A DNA stretch of 64,000 bases from Osmia lignaria lignaria (GCF_051020975.1 NC_135044.1:9364501-9428500), one strand, 5' to 3'. Counted from the first letter of the stretch, positions 49,336 through 61,141 are shown. The notes: generated by a model from the letters alone, not told the origin. Translations and numbers: made by a program.

Positions 49336-49672
49336 GTACTGTGCAGAGATGAGATGTTGCGGGGGCTAAGGCCGCGTTCAGACTATGCAATAAAGTTGTA
49401 CAACTTTATTGCATAGTTTGAACGAGGCCTAAGGAATTAGGAAGTCTAGGAGAGACCTTAGACTAAGGAGCTAAGGAAGTCAGAGTTTTCTAGTCACGCG
49501 TTATTAGTCGAAACGCTCACACATACTAAGCACGCCGCTTGACAAAGAAGGAAAATGAGACGCTTCGAGAATGTGTGGGTGAGTGACGACGTGGGGACTA
49601 GGCGGGACAGACCAAGTGCTCCCCCAGCCCCTGTGCCGTCCCGCTCCGCAACATCTCATCTCTGCACAGTAC
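49336..49672. mobile_element. GTACTGTGC-ended element, 337 bp, with a nested palindrome
   Basis: Left end GTACTGTGCAGAGATGAGAT continuing to GTTGCGG; right end is the exact inverse. It shares CGGGACGGCACAGGGGC and GGGAGCACTT (on its minus strand) with 60935-61140. A 60-bp palindrome (49370-49429) is inserted close to its left end. Confidence 0.85.
49370..49429. mobile_element. 60-bp near-perfect palindrome with TAA duplication (minimal Harbinger-like MITE)
   Basis: GGCCGCGTTCAGACTATGCA faces GGCCTCGTTCAAACTATGCA, and the arms meet at the centre (AAGTTGTACAACTT) with two mismatches. TAA flanks both sides (49367-49369 and 49430-49432). The ends resemble the AGCCTCGTACTGAC end of the Harbinger relic. 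Confidence 0.8.
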
Positions 49673-49867
49673 TATGCAGAGATGAGAAGTTGACAAGGGA
49701 GCACTTCGCACGCTCCGGCCTGTCTCCACGTTTGATCCTCGCGTTCAAAGTTCGCCGCAACGGTGACTTCGTCACTTTGTCACAAAGTTTCATTTTTCTT
49801 CTTTGTCAGGCGATACGATTAATGGACTCATTCCTTAAGCTCGTCAACTTTTCATCTCTCTATAGTA
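49670..49867. mobile_element. About 198-bp inverted-repeat element adjoining the GTACTGTGC element
   Basis: Left end TACTATGCAGAGATGAGAAG with GTTGAC after it; right end is the inverse of TACTATAGAGAGATGAAAAG. It contains GGGAGCACTTCGCACGCTCC, found also in 60935-61140. It shares a few border bases with the preceding element. Confidence 0.7.
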
Positions 49868-51571
49868 CAAGGGAACATCCCCAATGCGAATTTTTTTTTT
49901 CGTCATTTTGACCCAAATTATGTCATGTTTCATCTCATTTTTTTAATCAGCAAATTTGTACCAATATGTTAAAACAATTTATATCCAGAAAAATCTAAAG
50001 ATAAGAAAGTTAAGCTATTGTTAATTTCTCAGCTGCTACGACTCTCATGCTATCCTTCTCTTTTATGACTTGTCGCCGGAGATCAAAAGTAGCCGCAAGG
50101 CTCGAAAAATCGTATCTACCCTGCCCATATTGTCCACCTCCGCTTCTCAGTTTATGCACAACTAGAAAGATTTTACTGTATGAATTTCCAATTTTCAAAT
50201 ATTAAAATATCAAAGTATCAAAATACTCAATAATTTCTATTACATATAATATGTTCTCTAATGTACACTTACGATCAAATCAGACTTTCCCAGAAAAAAT
50301 AATAATGTTCAGCATTCTCGCATTTTCCCGTGGGTTACCAACACAGAATGACGATGTACGGAAGGAGACTCCGTACTTATACATATATGTATACATATGT
50401 ATATGCATGTATATAGGTCAGTGTCCTCCCACTATTTGCGTATAAAAAATTTTGCGTTTACTCGAAAAAATTTAAATTGATGTTTGTTTAATAATCATAT
50501 TTCTCATGTAAATACTAAATTTTATAATATTTAATCATCAAAAATGATGTTATTCGTTTTCTAAATTATTTCTAGTATTAATATTGTCAAAATTAAAATT
50601 TTTTAAATTCCTGCTTCCCCTATATTATCATTATTTCTAGAGAAGCCTAATTTGACCATGAGCGGATACTTCCAATTTCCAAATATCTAAATATTAGAAT
50701 ATGTATTAGGATAACTTCTATTAAAATACAATATTCTATGATACATGTATTTTTCTAACTTCGCAAACTGAAATCACATTCTAAAATGAAATTAATCGTT
50801 TGGAAAACGATAGTGAAATTTTATTTCAATTATTATCGTGATTCGATTAATAAACGCTGGCACCGATCAGATCGAGCAACACTTCCGAACGAACTTCCTA
50901 ATGGAACAGTCGTTCGACATCGTGTTTCCTTAAGCAGAGCTTGTTCCATCGAAACTTTTACTCGAAAAACTTGTTCAGGCCAAGCCGTAGGCCGAATCTG
51001 ATTGTTGTGAAAGTTTCGAGCTGTTCGTCGAACAAGAGAAACGTTCTGAGAGCGTTGAAGGAAGGAAAGGTGAGAGGCTGGAGGCGAGTAAATCTTTGAA
51101 CGGGCGCGGAGATAAACGGGAACTGCTGGCTGAAATATACATGTAAATTTATTGAAATCGTTGGAGTTATGTACTTTGAAAAGAAAATATTTTTCCAAGC
51201 ACGATTAATAAAATATTGTACCTGTTGCGCGTCCCTTTGATATTTTATGAACTCTTTACGTGAAATATTTAATTAATTTGTTGTAAAAGATTAATGAATA
51301 TTTAAGTGTCGTCTCGTTACATGTATGGTACAGAAACCTCCAAAATGCATTTAATTAAAATTCATTTGTCCAATTTTGATGCATGATAGAATTATATTTA
51401 ACATCGTAAAAAATTCTCTATTTTGAAAAAATTACATACATCGAGCCATTATATTAAATGACGTTAACTTTATCTTCAAAGCTCATTTTACATTATTAGT
51501 ATTCAGCATGAGCGTTACACAGTTATAAATCCTTTTCACAGCATTTCTCTAAGCTAATTTGGAACACGACG

Positions 51572-51590
51572 TCTCTCTCTCTCTCTCTCT
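51572..51590 (+). repeat. (CT)n microsatellite
   Basis: Nine to ten CT units followed by a T/C-rich tract. Confidence 0.95.
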
Positions 51591-52639
51591 TTCTTTCCCC
51601 CTTCTCTCGTTCTCCCTCTGTTACTCCTTTAGCCAAGCAAATATTCTTCCTCGATTCACAATTTTCGACCGTACTTCTTTCCATTCACGCTGTTGTTTAA
51701 CGTCACGCGTCTCTCCGCGCGCGCGGATTCAGCCGCGATAAAAATTCCACGCGCTCGACACAGGAAACTAGAGCAGCTTGAAATTCGAAAAATTCTCGCT
51801 TTCGAACGAGACACCCCGCTACCGAAAGTCGATGAAACATTTGCCGGCTGCAAATATTAACCGTTCTGTGATGCGTGTCGTCAGCTGCACACGTGAAAAA
51901 CAAAAAATCGTGGAACCGCAACTGTGTTGAATTAAATTTCTTTTTTCCCCTTCTGCTTTTCTGAAAATTGTTGCGTCTGAAATCGACAATTATGGTCTAA
52001 AAGCCTAAATCAAGCAGTATAAATTATTCGAAAAAATTTTGTCCACTTTTCAACAAATATTTCCACTTGCCGCGTGGTTCGGCAAAAATTCCAAAATTCA
52101 TTGTCAGCATATTCGAAATCGAGACGATCGAACGGAACCGGACCGTGGCACGTTTCTCAATCTCCCAACGAGTTTCTTTTTTTTCTTTCAATCCCCAACC
52201 CTCCGTATGAGTTAATGCATTTCATTAATCACGGCAGCACCCTCTGTCCTCCTTCTTTCCATTTGGATTTCAAGCCGGCGACCCTTTCTTCTCGCGATAT
52301 CCGCCCCACACCCTGCGCTCCTTTCCATCCCTGACACCTCTTTATTATTATTTGTCACCTGCCTAGGGCTGCTCTTTTCCTCGCTTCATCTTTTTGTCTC
52401 GCGCCCTTTCTGCTTCGACGCTTCTCGCGACAGAGAAACTCGTAGCTTCACGTTCGATACAAAATAAAATATGACCATCATTATATTCCGAGTTGAAGGA
52501 AGGTGTTTTCGTCATTTGTTTTGTAATGGAATAATAACATAACCCTTTTATTATCTATTAATACATCAACCGCCACAGTGGAAATCGACATATGTAGTCA
52601 GACATATTAAAATTGTAATTATTAAGGATATGTGTTAGC

Positions 52640-52886
52640 AATATTGGCGCCCTGGGCAAGATTATCGTGGCGCCCATTCAGAGGCTGAAAAAACGCGTCA
52701 GGGAAGATGTAGACATAAATGCCGCAGCATATATAGCATATATGTAATATTACATATGAGATGTAGATAGAGAAGAAAGACAATGAGAAAATATCGGTAT
52801 ATTCGCATACTAGGAACACCGGGCTACGGCGCCCCATGCAGATCTAGCGCCCTGAACGATTGTTCCCCACCCTAACGCCGGCACTG
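52640..52886 (-). repeat. hAT-type element fragment with CAGTGCCGGCGTTAG end
   Basis: The reverse complement at 52886 begins CAGTGCCGGCGTTAGGGTGG. GGCGCC blocks (GGCGCCCTGGGCAAGATTAT near 52648 and GGCGCCCCATG near 52829) may mark its other end or internal repeats. No ORF. Confidence 0.4.
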
Positions 52887-53154
52887 AGGATATGTATGGA
52901 TATTATCTGAGGATATTATCTTATCTATTATTTCCAATTTCCAAATGTCTAACTAAGTCCGGACCAAATTAAAAATTCTGAGACCCCGGAGCTATTTCTA
53001 AAGCACCTTGGTTGATAAACTTGGTCCAAAAATTGAAATTTATTCTAACTGAAATTAAAGAACATTTTACCGTAACGAAAAAAGGTAACGATAAACAGAA
53101 ATTTCATTGAATCTTTTTCATGTAATAAATGGAAAGGTTATAATAGGGCCCTTT

Positions 53155-53209
53155 ATGAAGTGAGGCTCGGGGCTGTAGCCTCCTCAAGCCTTCCCTTAAT
53201 CCGGCACTG
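53155..53209 (-). repeat. hAT-type terminal fragment (CAGTGCCGGATTAAG)
   Basis: The reverse complement reads CAGTGCCGGATTAAGGGAAG and continues to GGCTACAGCCCCGAGCC. It is a cleaner copy of the end also seen near 26561. Confidence 0.5.
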
Positions 53210-56200
53210 GTCTAGCAATTTAAATATGTAAATATCCAAATTTTCAAATATTAAAATATATTAATATATTCTCTGGCATCTATTTCCAGTTTCCAAATAT
53301 CTAAGTATTCAAATATTAAGATATCCTAATTTTATTATTAATTATTCGATTATTCAAAATTTGAGATCTCGACCACCACCATGGTAGTTAACGTGTTAAT
53401 TATTCTTCCATAATTCATTAACTTAGTAACGTAGACGGTAATTCAATCTCCCTCGACTAACACCATCTTTATTGAAAACCCTACACAAGAGGGTATTTTA
53501 TCTTAAAAGTCGGATGTAGCTCGTAAAAGGGAAGCTGGTAGCGTCATTAATCGAGCCTTAATAAAAATCAACACCAGGTGTAAGTCAAATGCTCAAGACT
53601 TCAGGTCCGTGTGAAAGGCTTCTTTGCTCGTAAGAAGTTGTATTGGTCGCGACGTCGCGGCCCGGACCGACTATTTCTCTCATCGAGCTGGTGACATTAA
53701 GGAGGCGTGCGTCAAGAAAATGGTGGCGGCCTGACACAAGGGATAAATGTGGTCGCCTCAGCCATCCGGCTGGTTCCCTACTTCCGTCGCGAGGGAACAC
53801 TTTTAGGACACCATTCAGGTCCGCTTAGAGGGCAGAAAGTAGCGGAGCTTTTATTCGCTTCTTCCCTCTTCAGACGTTTGCTTTTTTATTTTATTTTTTT
53901 TTTCTATATCTACCTGCGAGCATTTATCCTGGATGCGTATTTCCTCTCTGTGCTTTTATTTTCATTTATCGCACGTTCTGATTTCCTCGACGCTCTTGTG
54001 ATAAATAATAAGGAACACCCTCGACGACGAGGATATATCAAACGTGTCTGCGAATCGACGCAGGAAATGGAAGATTCTTCGATGATTAATGGAACGAATA
54101 GTTTGCATTGTGATGGCTGATGTTTTTCGTACACACAAAAGGAGTTTGCTGCTTTTTCAATGGGATTCGAGAGGATTTGTGAGATAGAGCTCGTTGTTTG
54201 ATCATCCGAACGAGATGGAGTGTAAGTACAGAGTGGAGATGGGATCGAGTTCAATGTGTACTCAATCCAAGTTAATTCTGATAGAAAAGTTTCATTTTAT
54301 AGGATTTTCAGTATTATACGTCAGTCGTTATATTTTATTACTAGATACTGGAATAATACTAGATATTACAGCAATAGAGGAATGTGGGCTATAACCGGAT
54401 ACTTTATGTAGTTACTTTATTAACAAAGAGCCAAATAGCAGAACTTTATACGCCGCTAAAAATCTTAATTAGACTTCCGAGAATCAGAAAATAAGAGCTC
54501 CATTAAAAAAAAAAAATTTGGTTCAGAGAAAAACAAGATTTGTCAAAAATATGCAAATATGTATTTAGTTTTTCCCTAAAAGGGTGGATGAAACCGGGTA
54601 CCTATTAACTATATAACTATTTAACTATAAAACCATTATTTCTATTATTAAAGTATTAATAAAGAAGTTATTTTACATGATTTTTACAAGTATTTAAAAG
54701 GTAATTATTTAAAAGGTAAATATATTAATGAACAGTTTTAATTCATTGTTCTTTGATTTATTTCAAGTTATTTAAGAAACAAAAGTCATAAATAAAATCT
54801 TGAACTGCAAAGCTGTTTATCTCTTACGAAATCGCATAAACTTACTAGTTAAAATTATTTAATCTCATAACATATTCAGTAATATTATAATATAATTACA
54901 ATTTTGACTTACCTGTAAAAATTATTATATCCCCATAGCTAGGAACAGGTGGTAAGTTTTTTTACAGAAATTAGTTCCTATAAGAAAAACATTTTATTAT
55001 TATATGTATACATGTAACACTTATTTATATAAGTTATTATTATTTATATAAATTTATATAAGTAAATGATATTTACACTTTAGATAGAAAGTATGAAATA
55101 GAAGCGGGTATTCGGTTTGACCTCCACATTCCTCTACTCATAATTTAAACTTTTAAGGTAAATGAACATTTAAAAAAGGAGAGAAACAAAAGCAAAACCA
55201 CATGAATTGTTGAATTTGTATTTGACCAAAGTAGTAATTATTAACATTTTAATTGCTATGCACTTTAAATTTAATATAATTGAATGATTAATAAAAGAAA
55301 ACAAAAGAAGAAAAATGTCGAATCTCATTACTAATGATATAAAAATAATCTATGCCGTTTATCTCACCGCGAACGTGTTAGAAATTACTGATTTGTTTTT
55401 TGCTCGTGCGAAATTTATATTTCGTGTAACTTTGCGAAATTATATGGTGCGAATGCAGGAATCATCGGTACTTGCATTGAAGTTACGAACGACTAATGGA
55501 AATACGCTCGAACACATTCGCCAGAGCACTCGAAACGAGTGCTCGCTGATATTCTAAGCATCTCGTGATAGCTGATGTTCTCTACGCGCATAATTCACCC
55601 TATGTAGGAGATCAATGAGGAGAAAAGTGGTTCGAGTGTCATTCGGGATGTTGATATGGATCGTTTTCTACCAAGAAATGAATTTCTCTGACAGCTATTG
55701 CGTTCATGGATATTGAAAGATGGTACCTAACTAGAAATGCTTAATCCTGGGTTTTTAATGATCGTTTGTTGCTTTGTACTACTAAATTAACACGTTGTTT
55801 ACCAAACCGCTCTAAGCGAATCCTTTAGACTGACCTAAACATTTCTCTCTTTTAATTGAATCATATGTTAGATATTTTATAACACTGATTTATTATACTT
55901 TTTATCGGGGACTCTCGGGCTATTTTTTGTAAAATATTAAGCAAAAATAAAACTATCTATATCATGTTACAAATGAAGTAAATTACATATTTTTTAATAA
56001 ATCACAATTTTATCATTTTTTATGATAATTATTTATCTTTTATCAGGAGCTTTTTGGCGAGCTTTTATAAAGTGATTTTTGTTGTCGTTACGGCAAATGG
56101 TGTAAATGAATTTTCTTTCATTACATCTCTAGATTTGTACGAGTAAATAGATATTGCAATGTGACGGAATTCTTTTTCCGTACAGCTCGTGGAACGAGCT

Positions 56201-56898
56201 TGTTTTTTTCCAAGCCGCCAGTCTCACGGGTCAAAGTTCAAAGAGCCGGCTGAACGAATATCGAGTAATTTTGTCGCGTTCGAAATAACGTTCTTGAATA
56301 TGCAACGCAACGTTCTACCGATAGAATAAGAGGACGGGGCGAATTTTGATCGTTTAGAATGCAAATACATTCTCGAATTCGTACGATACAAGTCCCGCCT
56401 TTTCTCCAGTGCTTTAGCTGTCCACCATAAAAAGAGTTAAAAAGACTTTGAATCGAAAGCGTGTCTTTTGTGTTCGCTTTTAATTTTGTAAATCAAATAT
56501 TTTAGAACTTACAATAGAAAAATTCGAAAGAGTTAAACATACCAACATAAATAAACTTTCAATATATTTATAATAAATATCGAAATTTCATATTTAATTT
56601 TCAATTTTGCAAACATTAAATAAATAAAAATGTAATTATTCAGAGCCTGTCTTTTATAGTTCAAAGTTTTAAACTCAATAAATACTATTCACCTACATTG
56701 ATCTTTCAATTTAAACTACAAAGCTAGAAGTTAATAGGTCAAGGGTTGGAATATTTTAAGATTCTACAAATATTGTTTTGTCTTCATTCCAGCCAATATT
56801 TCTCTCTGTATGTTCTATGTACCGTATGAATTTCGTAGAATTTTGATTGTCAACGAGATAAACGTCAGTGCTAACAAAAGATTGGTATTTCTGTGCAG

Positions 56899-57053
56899 GC
56901 GATGCTGCACCGGTTCGTCATCTGTCTCTGAAAAGTCTGCTTCCGGACACGAACGCTTACATGACTTATGAGGGTAGCACGACTCATCCGGGTTGTTGGG
57001 AAACGGCCGTATGGTTGATCCTCAACAAACCCATCTACGTAACAGCACGAGAG
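56899..57053 (+). CDS. CA10: CA10/11-like protein, exon D (residues 119-170)
   Basis: The exon lies between ctgtgcag and GAG|gtgact; 155 bases, starting with two bases that complete a glycine codon. It encodes the SLKSLLPDTNAYMTYEGS segment followed by TTHPGCWETAVWLILNKPIY. This is the carbonic anhydrase block usually read as YxGSLTTPPC. Thr199 (CA2 numbering) is kept (Thr147), while position 200 is His148 and position 202 is Gly150. Cys151 sits where secreted carbonic anhydrases form a disulfide with an N-terminal cysteine, which would lie off the window. Confidence 0.94.
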
Positions 57054-57247
57054 GTGACTGTAACTCTATCTAACAATAAGTACTTGGTTCTATCAAATTT
57101 GCTATTTCTTTTTTTTTTCTTTTTACCAAACATCCTATGTAAAATATATTGATCTGACACAATAATTGAGAATAATTTATTATTTATTATTGTCTATTAA
57201 GATGTTGAATGCCACGAGTGTTACCATTAACCGATACCACAAATTAA

Positions 57248-57648
57248 TAGGGATGTACCAGGTACTCAAAGATTCGGATCGGGAATTTTTTTCTCGAATT
57301 CGGCCGGGACTCCAAAAATTTGTCCAGGACATATGTAAATTCGCCGAGAAACCCATACTTTTGGAACCCAAATATCAAACTCGACTCGAGACTCGAAATT
57401 CAATTATACTCAATTATTTACGATAACATATGAAAAAACACTTTCAAACTCAACAAATTTAGAATAAGTCTAAAAAGTCATGCTCCGAATTGAATTTCGG
57501 GTCCCGAGGCAAGTTCGATTATAAAGTTGATATTTCAGGTTCTGAAATTACGGGTACCCGAAAATTATTATGTGCTGAACGCAAACTTTTGGGATTCCGC
57601 CCTACCCGATCCGACCCGACCCGAGGCTTGGATACCCGTACACCCCTA
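57248..57648. mobile_element. 401-bp hAT-like non-autonomous element
   Basis: Left end TAGGGATGTACCAGGTACTC; right end is the inverse of TAGGGGTGTACGGGTATCCA. It is flanked by an 8-bp duplication with one mismatch (CAAATTAA 57240-57247, CAAATTAG 57649-57656). TAGGG(A/G)TG ends and 8-bp duplications fit hAT. The inside is rich in CGGGTACCCGA-type phrases that recur in fragments elsewhere in the window. No transposase. Confidence 0.88.
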
Positions 57649-58528
57649 CAAATTAGATATAATTCTATCGAATAATTAATAGAAAATAATAGAGAAATAT
57701 TGTTTTGAATAACTTTACTATTATACTAAGGTAGTAGATTTGAAATTTAAAAATTAACCATTAGTATTTCTAATAATTAGAGCTTCATAATACCTTTAAG
57801 GGCACAGACTCCTTATGCCATGACCTGTATGCGTGCATTCACACAAATAGCAGAAAGCATGTACCTGTACGCCATGCGTGAGAGAGACACTCGATTTCGT
57901 AGATTACATTCTTCGTCTCGATAACTGCAGAAATTTCCGCGGATACAGCACACACGGATAGACTTCACCACAGGATGGTCTGGTCCGTTTGAACGCTAAT
58001 AAACACCATACGTTGAGAAAAATAGTATGGACGTTTTGTAATTTCTATGTCTACACGTTTTATGGGTGTACACATTTGTGTATTGTTTCATGTTTAACCC
58101 TTCTTTTCTTTCTCTCACGCTGTCCTTTTCTGTGTCCAGCAGGAATCAAAATCTCAGCTCGAGCCTATTCATTTTGCTGATGGTCGAAATTGTAACAGAT
58201 GCGTCAACATGCGCGACAGAACTCTCAAATGATGTGATTTGCCAACTATGCCTTCTCACTTTCGTTTTTTATTCTGCATAATGACGTTAGATGGCACACC
58301 GTCAAATATCCAATTTCTCAATCATGTGTTTTCACTAAAACCCGATTCTTTCCAACGGCGCTTACCCTGGAGCAGACGTCGGAATCTGTGTCCTTAAACA
58401 AAGCACACCATAGTGGAAAATTAACTTACTTATTCATTCAGCAAGTGAATGTTTCCTGAACTTTTCCGAAATTTTCCCGCGTCAAGGTGCTTTGAATTTT
58501 ATCAATGAAGTATAATTATACTTAAATC

Positions 58529-58737
58529 CATTGGCGTAAGTAGATAGAAGTCACAGAAGTGGACCTGATCCTGTTGAAAATCTGAAATGAACCCCTTCCA
58601 ACAATGAGAACTTTTACTATTCTGAAATTTTAAGATTCCAGATACTAAAAATTTCAAAATTCATCATTTCAAATTTTCAAAATTCTAAAAATAAAGAACG
58701 TAGGCCACCTCGAATAAAAGTCCAAGTTACACCAGTG
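58529..58737. repeat. Short CA(C/T)TGG(C/T)GTAA-ended relic
   Basis: Left end CATTGGCGTAAGTAG; right end is the inverse of CACTGGTGTAACTTGGAC. Its right half (TTTTACTATTCTGAAATTTT to GTCCAAGTTAC) matches 62388-62504. Target duplication unclear. Confidence 0.5.
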
Positions 58738-58959
58738 GGGTTGAATCTATGAGCAAATAATGTATAATTATAGAAGATATCAGCCATTGACATTGATATC
58801 CTGAGTGCATTACTTTCAAGATCCACTTTATGTAACGTCAGTTCGTTGTTCCTTATCTCGTTCCTTTCCCCATGCCATTACTTAACAAGCTCTGCTTTAC
58901 GGTTAAATATTGAACGAGGGAACGGCATCGTTACATCGTAATCCTAATCCCATTTCCAG

Positions 58960-59085
58960 CTTTACGCACTAAGGAGACTAATGCAAGGTCCGGCGAGCAC
59001 ACCGAAAGCACCCCTGGGAAACAATTCGAGGCCGCTGCAGGATCTTCATTACAGGACTATACGGACAAACATCGATTTTCACAAG
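58960..59085 (+). CDS. CA10: CA10/11-like protein, exon E (residues 171-212)
   Basis: The exon lies between catttccag and AAG|gtgaat; 126 bases, 42 codons, phase 0 at both ends. It starts LYALRRLMQG, matching the MHSLRLLSQ helix of CA10, and ends PLQDLHYRTIRTNIDFHK, matching the NNRCIRTNINF strand. An ATG at 58981 inside the exon is internal, not a start. Confidence 0.92.
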
Positions 59086-59605
59086 GTGAATTGCCGTATT
59101 CTATTATCTCCTTCCGCTTCCGGAAACGCTAATTTTTCATTGGTTAATACGATTACGCTTCTGGTTCCTTGGATGAACTTCGAACAAGCATGTTATATCG
59201 TTCCTAAAAATTGGAGAAAAATATAATAAAAAAATATTATATCAATAATAGCAAGTGGAAAGCTTGAAACTCCAAAATTGAAAATTAAATATTGCAATTT
59301 TTAATAATAATCAAAATTTCAATATGATCTGATCATTAGTCTTACTAGATTTGTATAAGTTTCGTCTAAACTGCTCCTCAAAATATAATTTTAGAATTTT
59401 TTATCACAGAAAATGCCAAGAATTACTAAAAGTATAATAAAACATCTTTCATCCGGATGAAGCTTAATTTATAATAATCCTGTTTAAAAAAATGCGTAGT
59501 CCACGAATTTAATTTTTAAAACTTATGGAACACCTTGTACAATGTTAAAATTTGTAGCTTATTTAGAAAATTAATTGGAATTTTATTTTATGTTTGTGTG
59601 AACAG
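59086..59605 (+). other. Intron E-F, about 0.5 kb
   Basis: Bounded by gtgaat and aacag; AT-rich with nothing else visible. Confidence 0.75.
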
Positions 59606-59654
59606 CGGCCAGATGCAAAATGTCCATCGATGGCCCAGGACATGCACTATAGAG
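59606..59654 (+). CDS. CA10: CA10/11-like protein, exon F (residues 213-228)
   Basis: A 49-base micro-exon between gtgaacag and AGAG|gtaacc. It encodes RPDAKCPSMAQDMHYR plus the first base of an alanine codon. It matches the CPxxxxxxxxYR stretch near the C-terminus of CA10. The evidence is phase continuity with exons E and G and the family match; alone it would be unconvincing. Confidence 0.85.
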
Positions 59655-59756
59655 GTAACCCAGGACATTATCCAGGCTCGAGAAGCCTTAATTTCTTACC
59701 ATTTAGCGAAGGGATTGTCTCGATGAGAATCTGAAAAGATGACTTTTTCTTTCCAG

Positions 59757-59806
59757 CCAACACGTGGCAAGACGATGGATCCGTTTCGCACAACGTTGTC
59801 GTCTGA
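59757..59806 (+). CDS. CA10: CA10/11-like protein, terminal coding exon G (residues 229-244 and stop)
   Basis: After the acceptor ctttccag, two bases complete an alanine codon, then the exon reads NTWQDDGSVSHNVVV and a TGA at 59804-59806. The joined peptide HYRANTW corresponds to LQYRVNEW at the end of vertebrate CA10. The short acidic/valine tail differs from vertebrate proteins. A second frame stays open from 59739 to 59924 but is out of phase with exon F, so I do not use it. The exon continues as 3' UTR. Confidence 0.85.
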
Positions 59807-60714
59807 ATTGGCCCGCTGCTATGTGGAGCAGAGACGTTTTCAGCTTCCAACGCGACAGGCTCACGCGATCATCTTCAAAGAGATGATGGCACAGAAAAAG
59901 AAAAGCAAACGGGATAGGCTTTAACGCGAGAGCAGCCACGATTAGTCGCCCAGTGACAGATTTTCGATTTTTCAATGATCCTTCAAACATTTTTTAAATA
60001 TTTCATTTCTGCTGCGCTGCAGAGTTGCTAATTTTAATAATTTTTCATTCAAAAATTTCCGTCAATTACTAATTCCTAACTTTCTAACATTGTTAAAATT
60101 ATTAAAATTGCTAATTTTTATAGCGCAATTGACAGCTACACTGGCAGCCATAGTCAAAATATTAATCGTAAGTGTGACATTGCAAATGATTGAATAAGTA
60201 ACAAAATTATTGAAAATTCCAAGCAGATTGAATTGCTGGAAAATTTCGAAGAAAAAATGATATCGAATGTTGGAATGACACAGGATTTCAGGGTTTCTCG
60301 AACGGGGATGATAAGTGTGTTCGAAGGTGAGAGAAATTTGTGTTTGTCGCTGGAACACGTTCAGGAAATCGTTCCTGTCGTCCTTTTCCTCGGGTGGCCA
60401 GGATCGAGGCAAATGTACCGGCGAATGGAAATATTTTGAGGCACGTTTGTCTCGATGAGCGACCTGTACAAGCTCGATTGAGCGTGTCTCCTGTAAGTTA
60501 CGACTAGTTTAATCGACACTGACACGTTCGTTCTGACAATGAGATTCATTCAGTTTGAAATTCTTTTGTTTCCGTCTGCCTGTAAATCATTCACTGGAGA
60601 ATAGTTTCGTCTCTTCTTTAGCTGTAATATTTTTTATACAACCCTTTCATCACGGATAAAGATTAATCGTTATCGAGAAAACTATACGTACTTACACTAT
60701 CGGCCATAAATAAA
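59807..60714 (+). other. Probable 3' UTR and proximal 3' flank of the CA10/11-like gene
   Basis: The first bases after the stop are less AT-rich than the introns, then AT-rich sequence with no ORF I trust. The first consensus AATAAA polyadenylation hexamer I see downstream is at 60709-60714, so the UTR may run to about there. Other AATAAA-like sites follow near 60890. The 3' end is inferred, not shown. Confidence 0.35.
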
Positions 60715-60934
60715 AATTTTCAATTATTATTCTACGATTAAAATTGCAGTATACTTTCTTATAGATGAACTTATTGATTATGATTAACACTTTCAGTTCC
60801 ACGTCAGTCGCGTTTGAGTGACATAGGTATACAAATTTCCACTGGAATCTGTCATCCATTTTTGAGGTAACCTTTTTACTTACTCATTAATAAAATTAAT
60901 AAAATTCTTTGCAAAAAATTGTAGGTACACGAGG

Positions 60935-61140
60935 TACAGTGTAGAGATGGAAAGAATATTAGCGGGACGGCACAGGGGCAAAGGGAGCACTTCGCACGCT
61001 CCGCCCTATCACCACATTTGATCCTCACGTTTAATAACACCCGACGATTTATAATGCGTGTGCGTGAGGGGTGACGTACCGACTCTGACCAATCGTACCC
61101 GCATTCCTTTTCCTAATATTCTTTTCATCTCTCGACAGTA
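60935..61140. mobile_element. About 206-bp inverted-repeat element of the GTACTGTGC group
   Basis: Left end TACAGTGTAGAGATGGAAAG; right end is the inverse of TACTGTCGAGAGATGAAAAG; both continue AATATTAG. It shares GCGGGACGGCACAGGGGC and GGGAGCACTTCGCACGCTCC with the 49.3-49.9 kb cluster. It is directly followed by the next element. Confidence 0.75.
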
Positions 61141-61141
61141 T

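Larger units (their letters stand above)
37749..56898 (+). other. Intron C-D, about 19.2 kb
   Basis: Bounded by gtaagt and gcag. It holds an LTR-like block (about 38030-38580), CACAGCCG copy B (39923-40528) abutting a GTACTGTGC element (40536-40989), the composite foldback with the Harbinger relic (45348-48222), the GTACTGTGC pair (49336-49867), a CT microsatellite and hAT-type ends near 52.9 and 53.2 kb. AT-rich stretches around 42950-43260, 50180-50230 and 53215-53340 are low-complexity. Nothing specific is seen in 54400-56860. Confidence 0.6.
57054..58959 (+). other. Intron D-E, about 1.9 kb
   Basis: Bounded by gtgact and ttccag. It contains the hAT-like element 57248-57648 and a short relic at 58529-58737. 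No exon-like sequence was seen in the rest. Confidence 0.7.
7596..59806 (+). other. CA10: CA10/CA11-like carbonic anhydrase-related protein gene (3' part, seven exons)
   Basis: Seven exons splice into one 244-residue reading frame with phases 0,0,1,0,0,1 at the six junctions, all GT-AG. Read in order they follow the carbonic anhydrase fold from the VSGH..NTG strand to the C-terminal strand ending in HYRANTW. The closest family I recognise is CA10/CA11 (insect CARP): the SGxxxNTG, GSEH, NKPIY and RTNI blocks all match. Introns are about 19.8, 10.0, 19.2, 1.9, 0.5 and 0.1 kb. Family members are about 300-330 residues, so roughly the first 90-100 residues, with any signal peptide, are encoded upstream of the window. 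In vertebrates CA10/CA11 are secreted, catalytically inactive neurexin ligands; the same role in this insect is inference. The symbol marks the orthology group; CA10 and CA11 cannot be separated here. Confidence 0.92.

Noticed and set aside
50380..50420. ATACATATGTATA-rich palindromic tract
   Set aside because: Simple AT/GT low-complexity sequence; palindromes are expected by composition.
53707..54120. 137-codon plus-strand ORF
   Set aside because: Composition and a phenylalanine run (FYFIFFFY) come from a T-rich tract; no family recognised and overlapping frames are equally open.
59739..59924. Alternative reading frame over exon G ending in KKKSKRDRL
   Set aside because: It is out of phase with exon F; the in-phase frame gives the family's expected HYRANTW ending.
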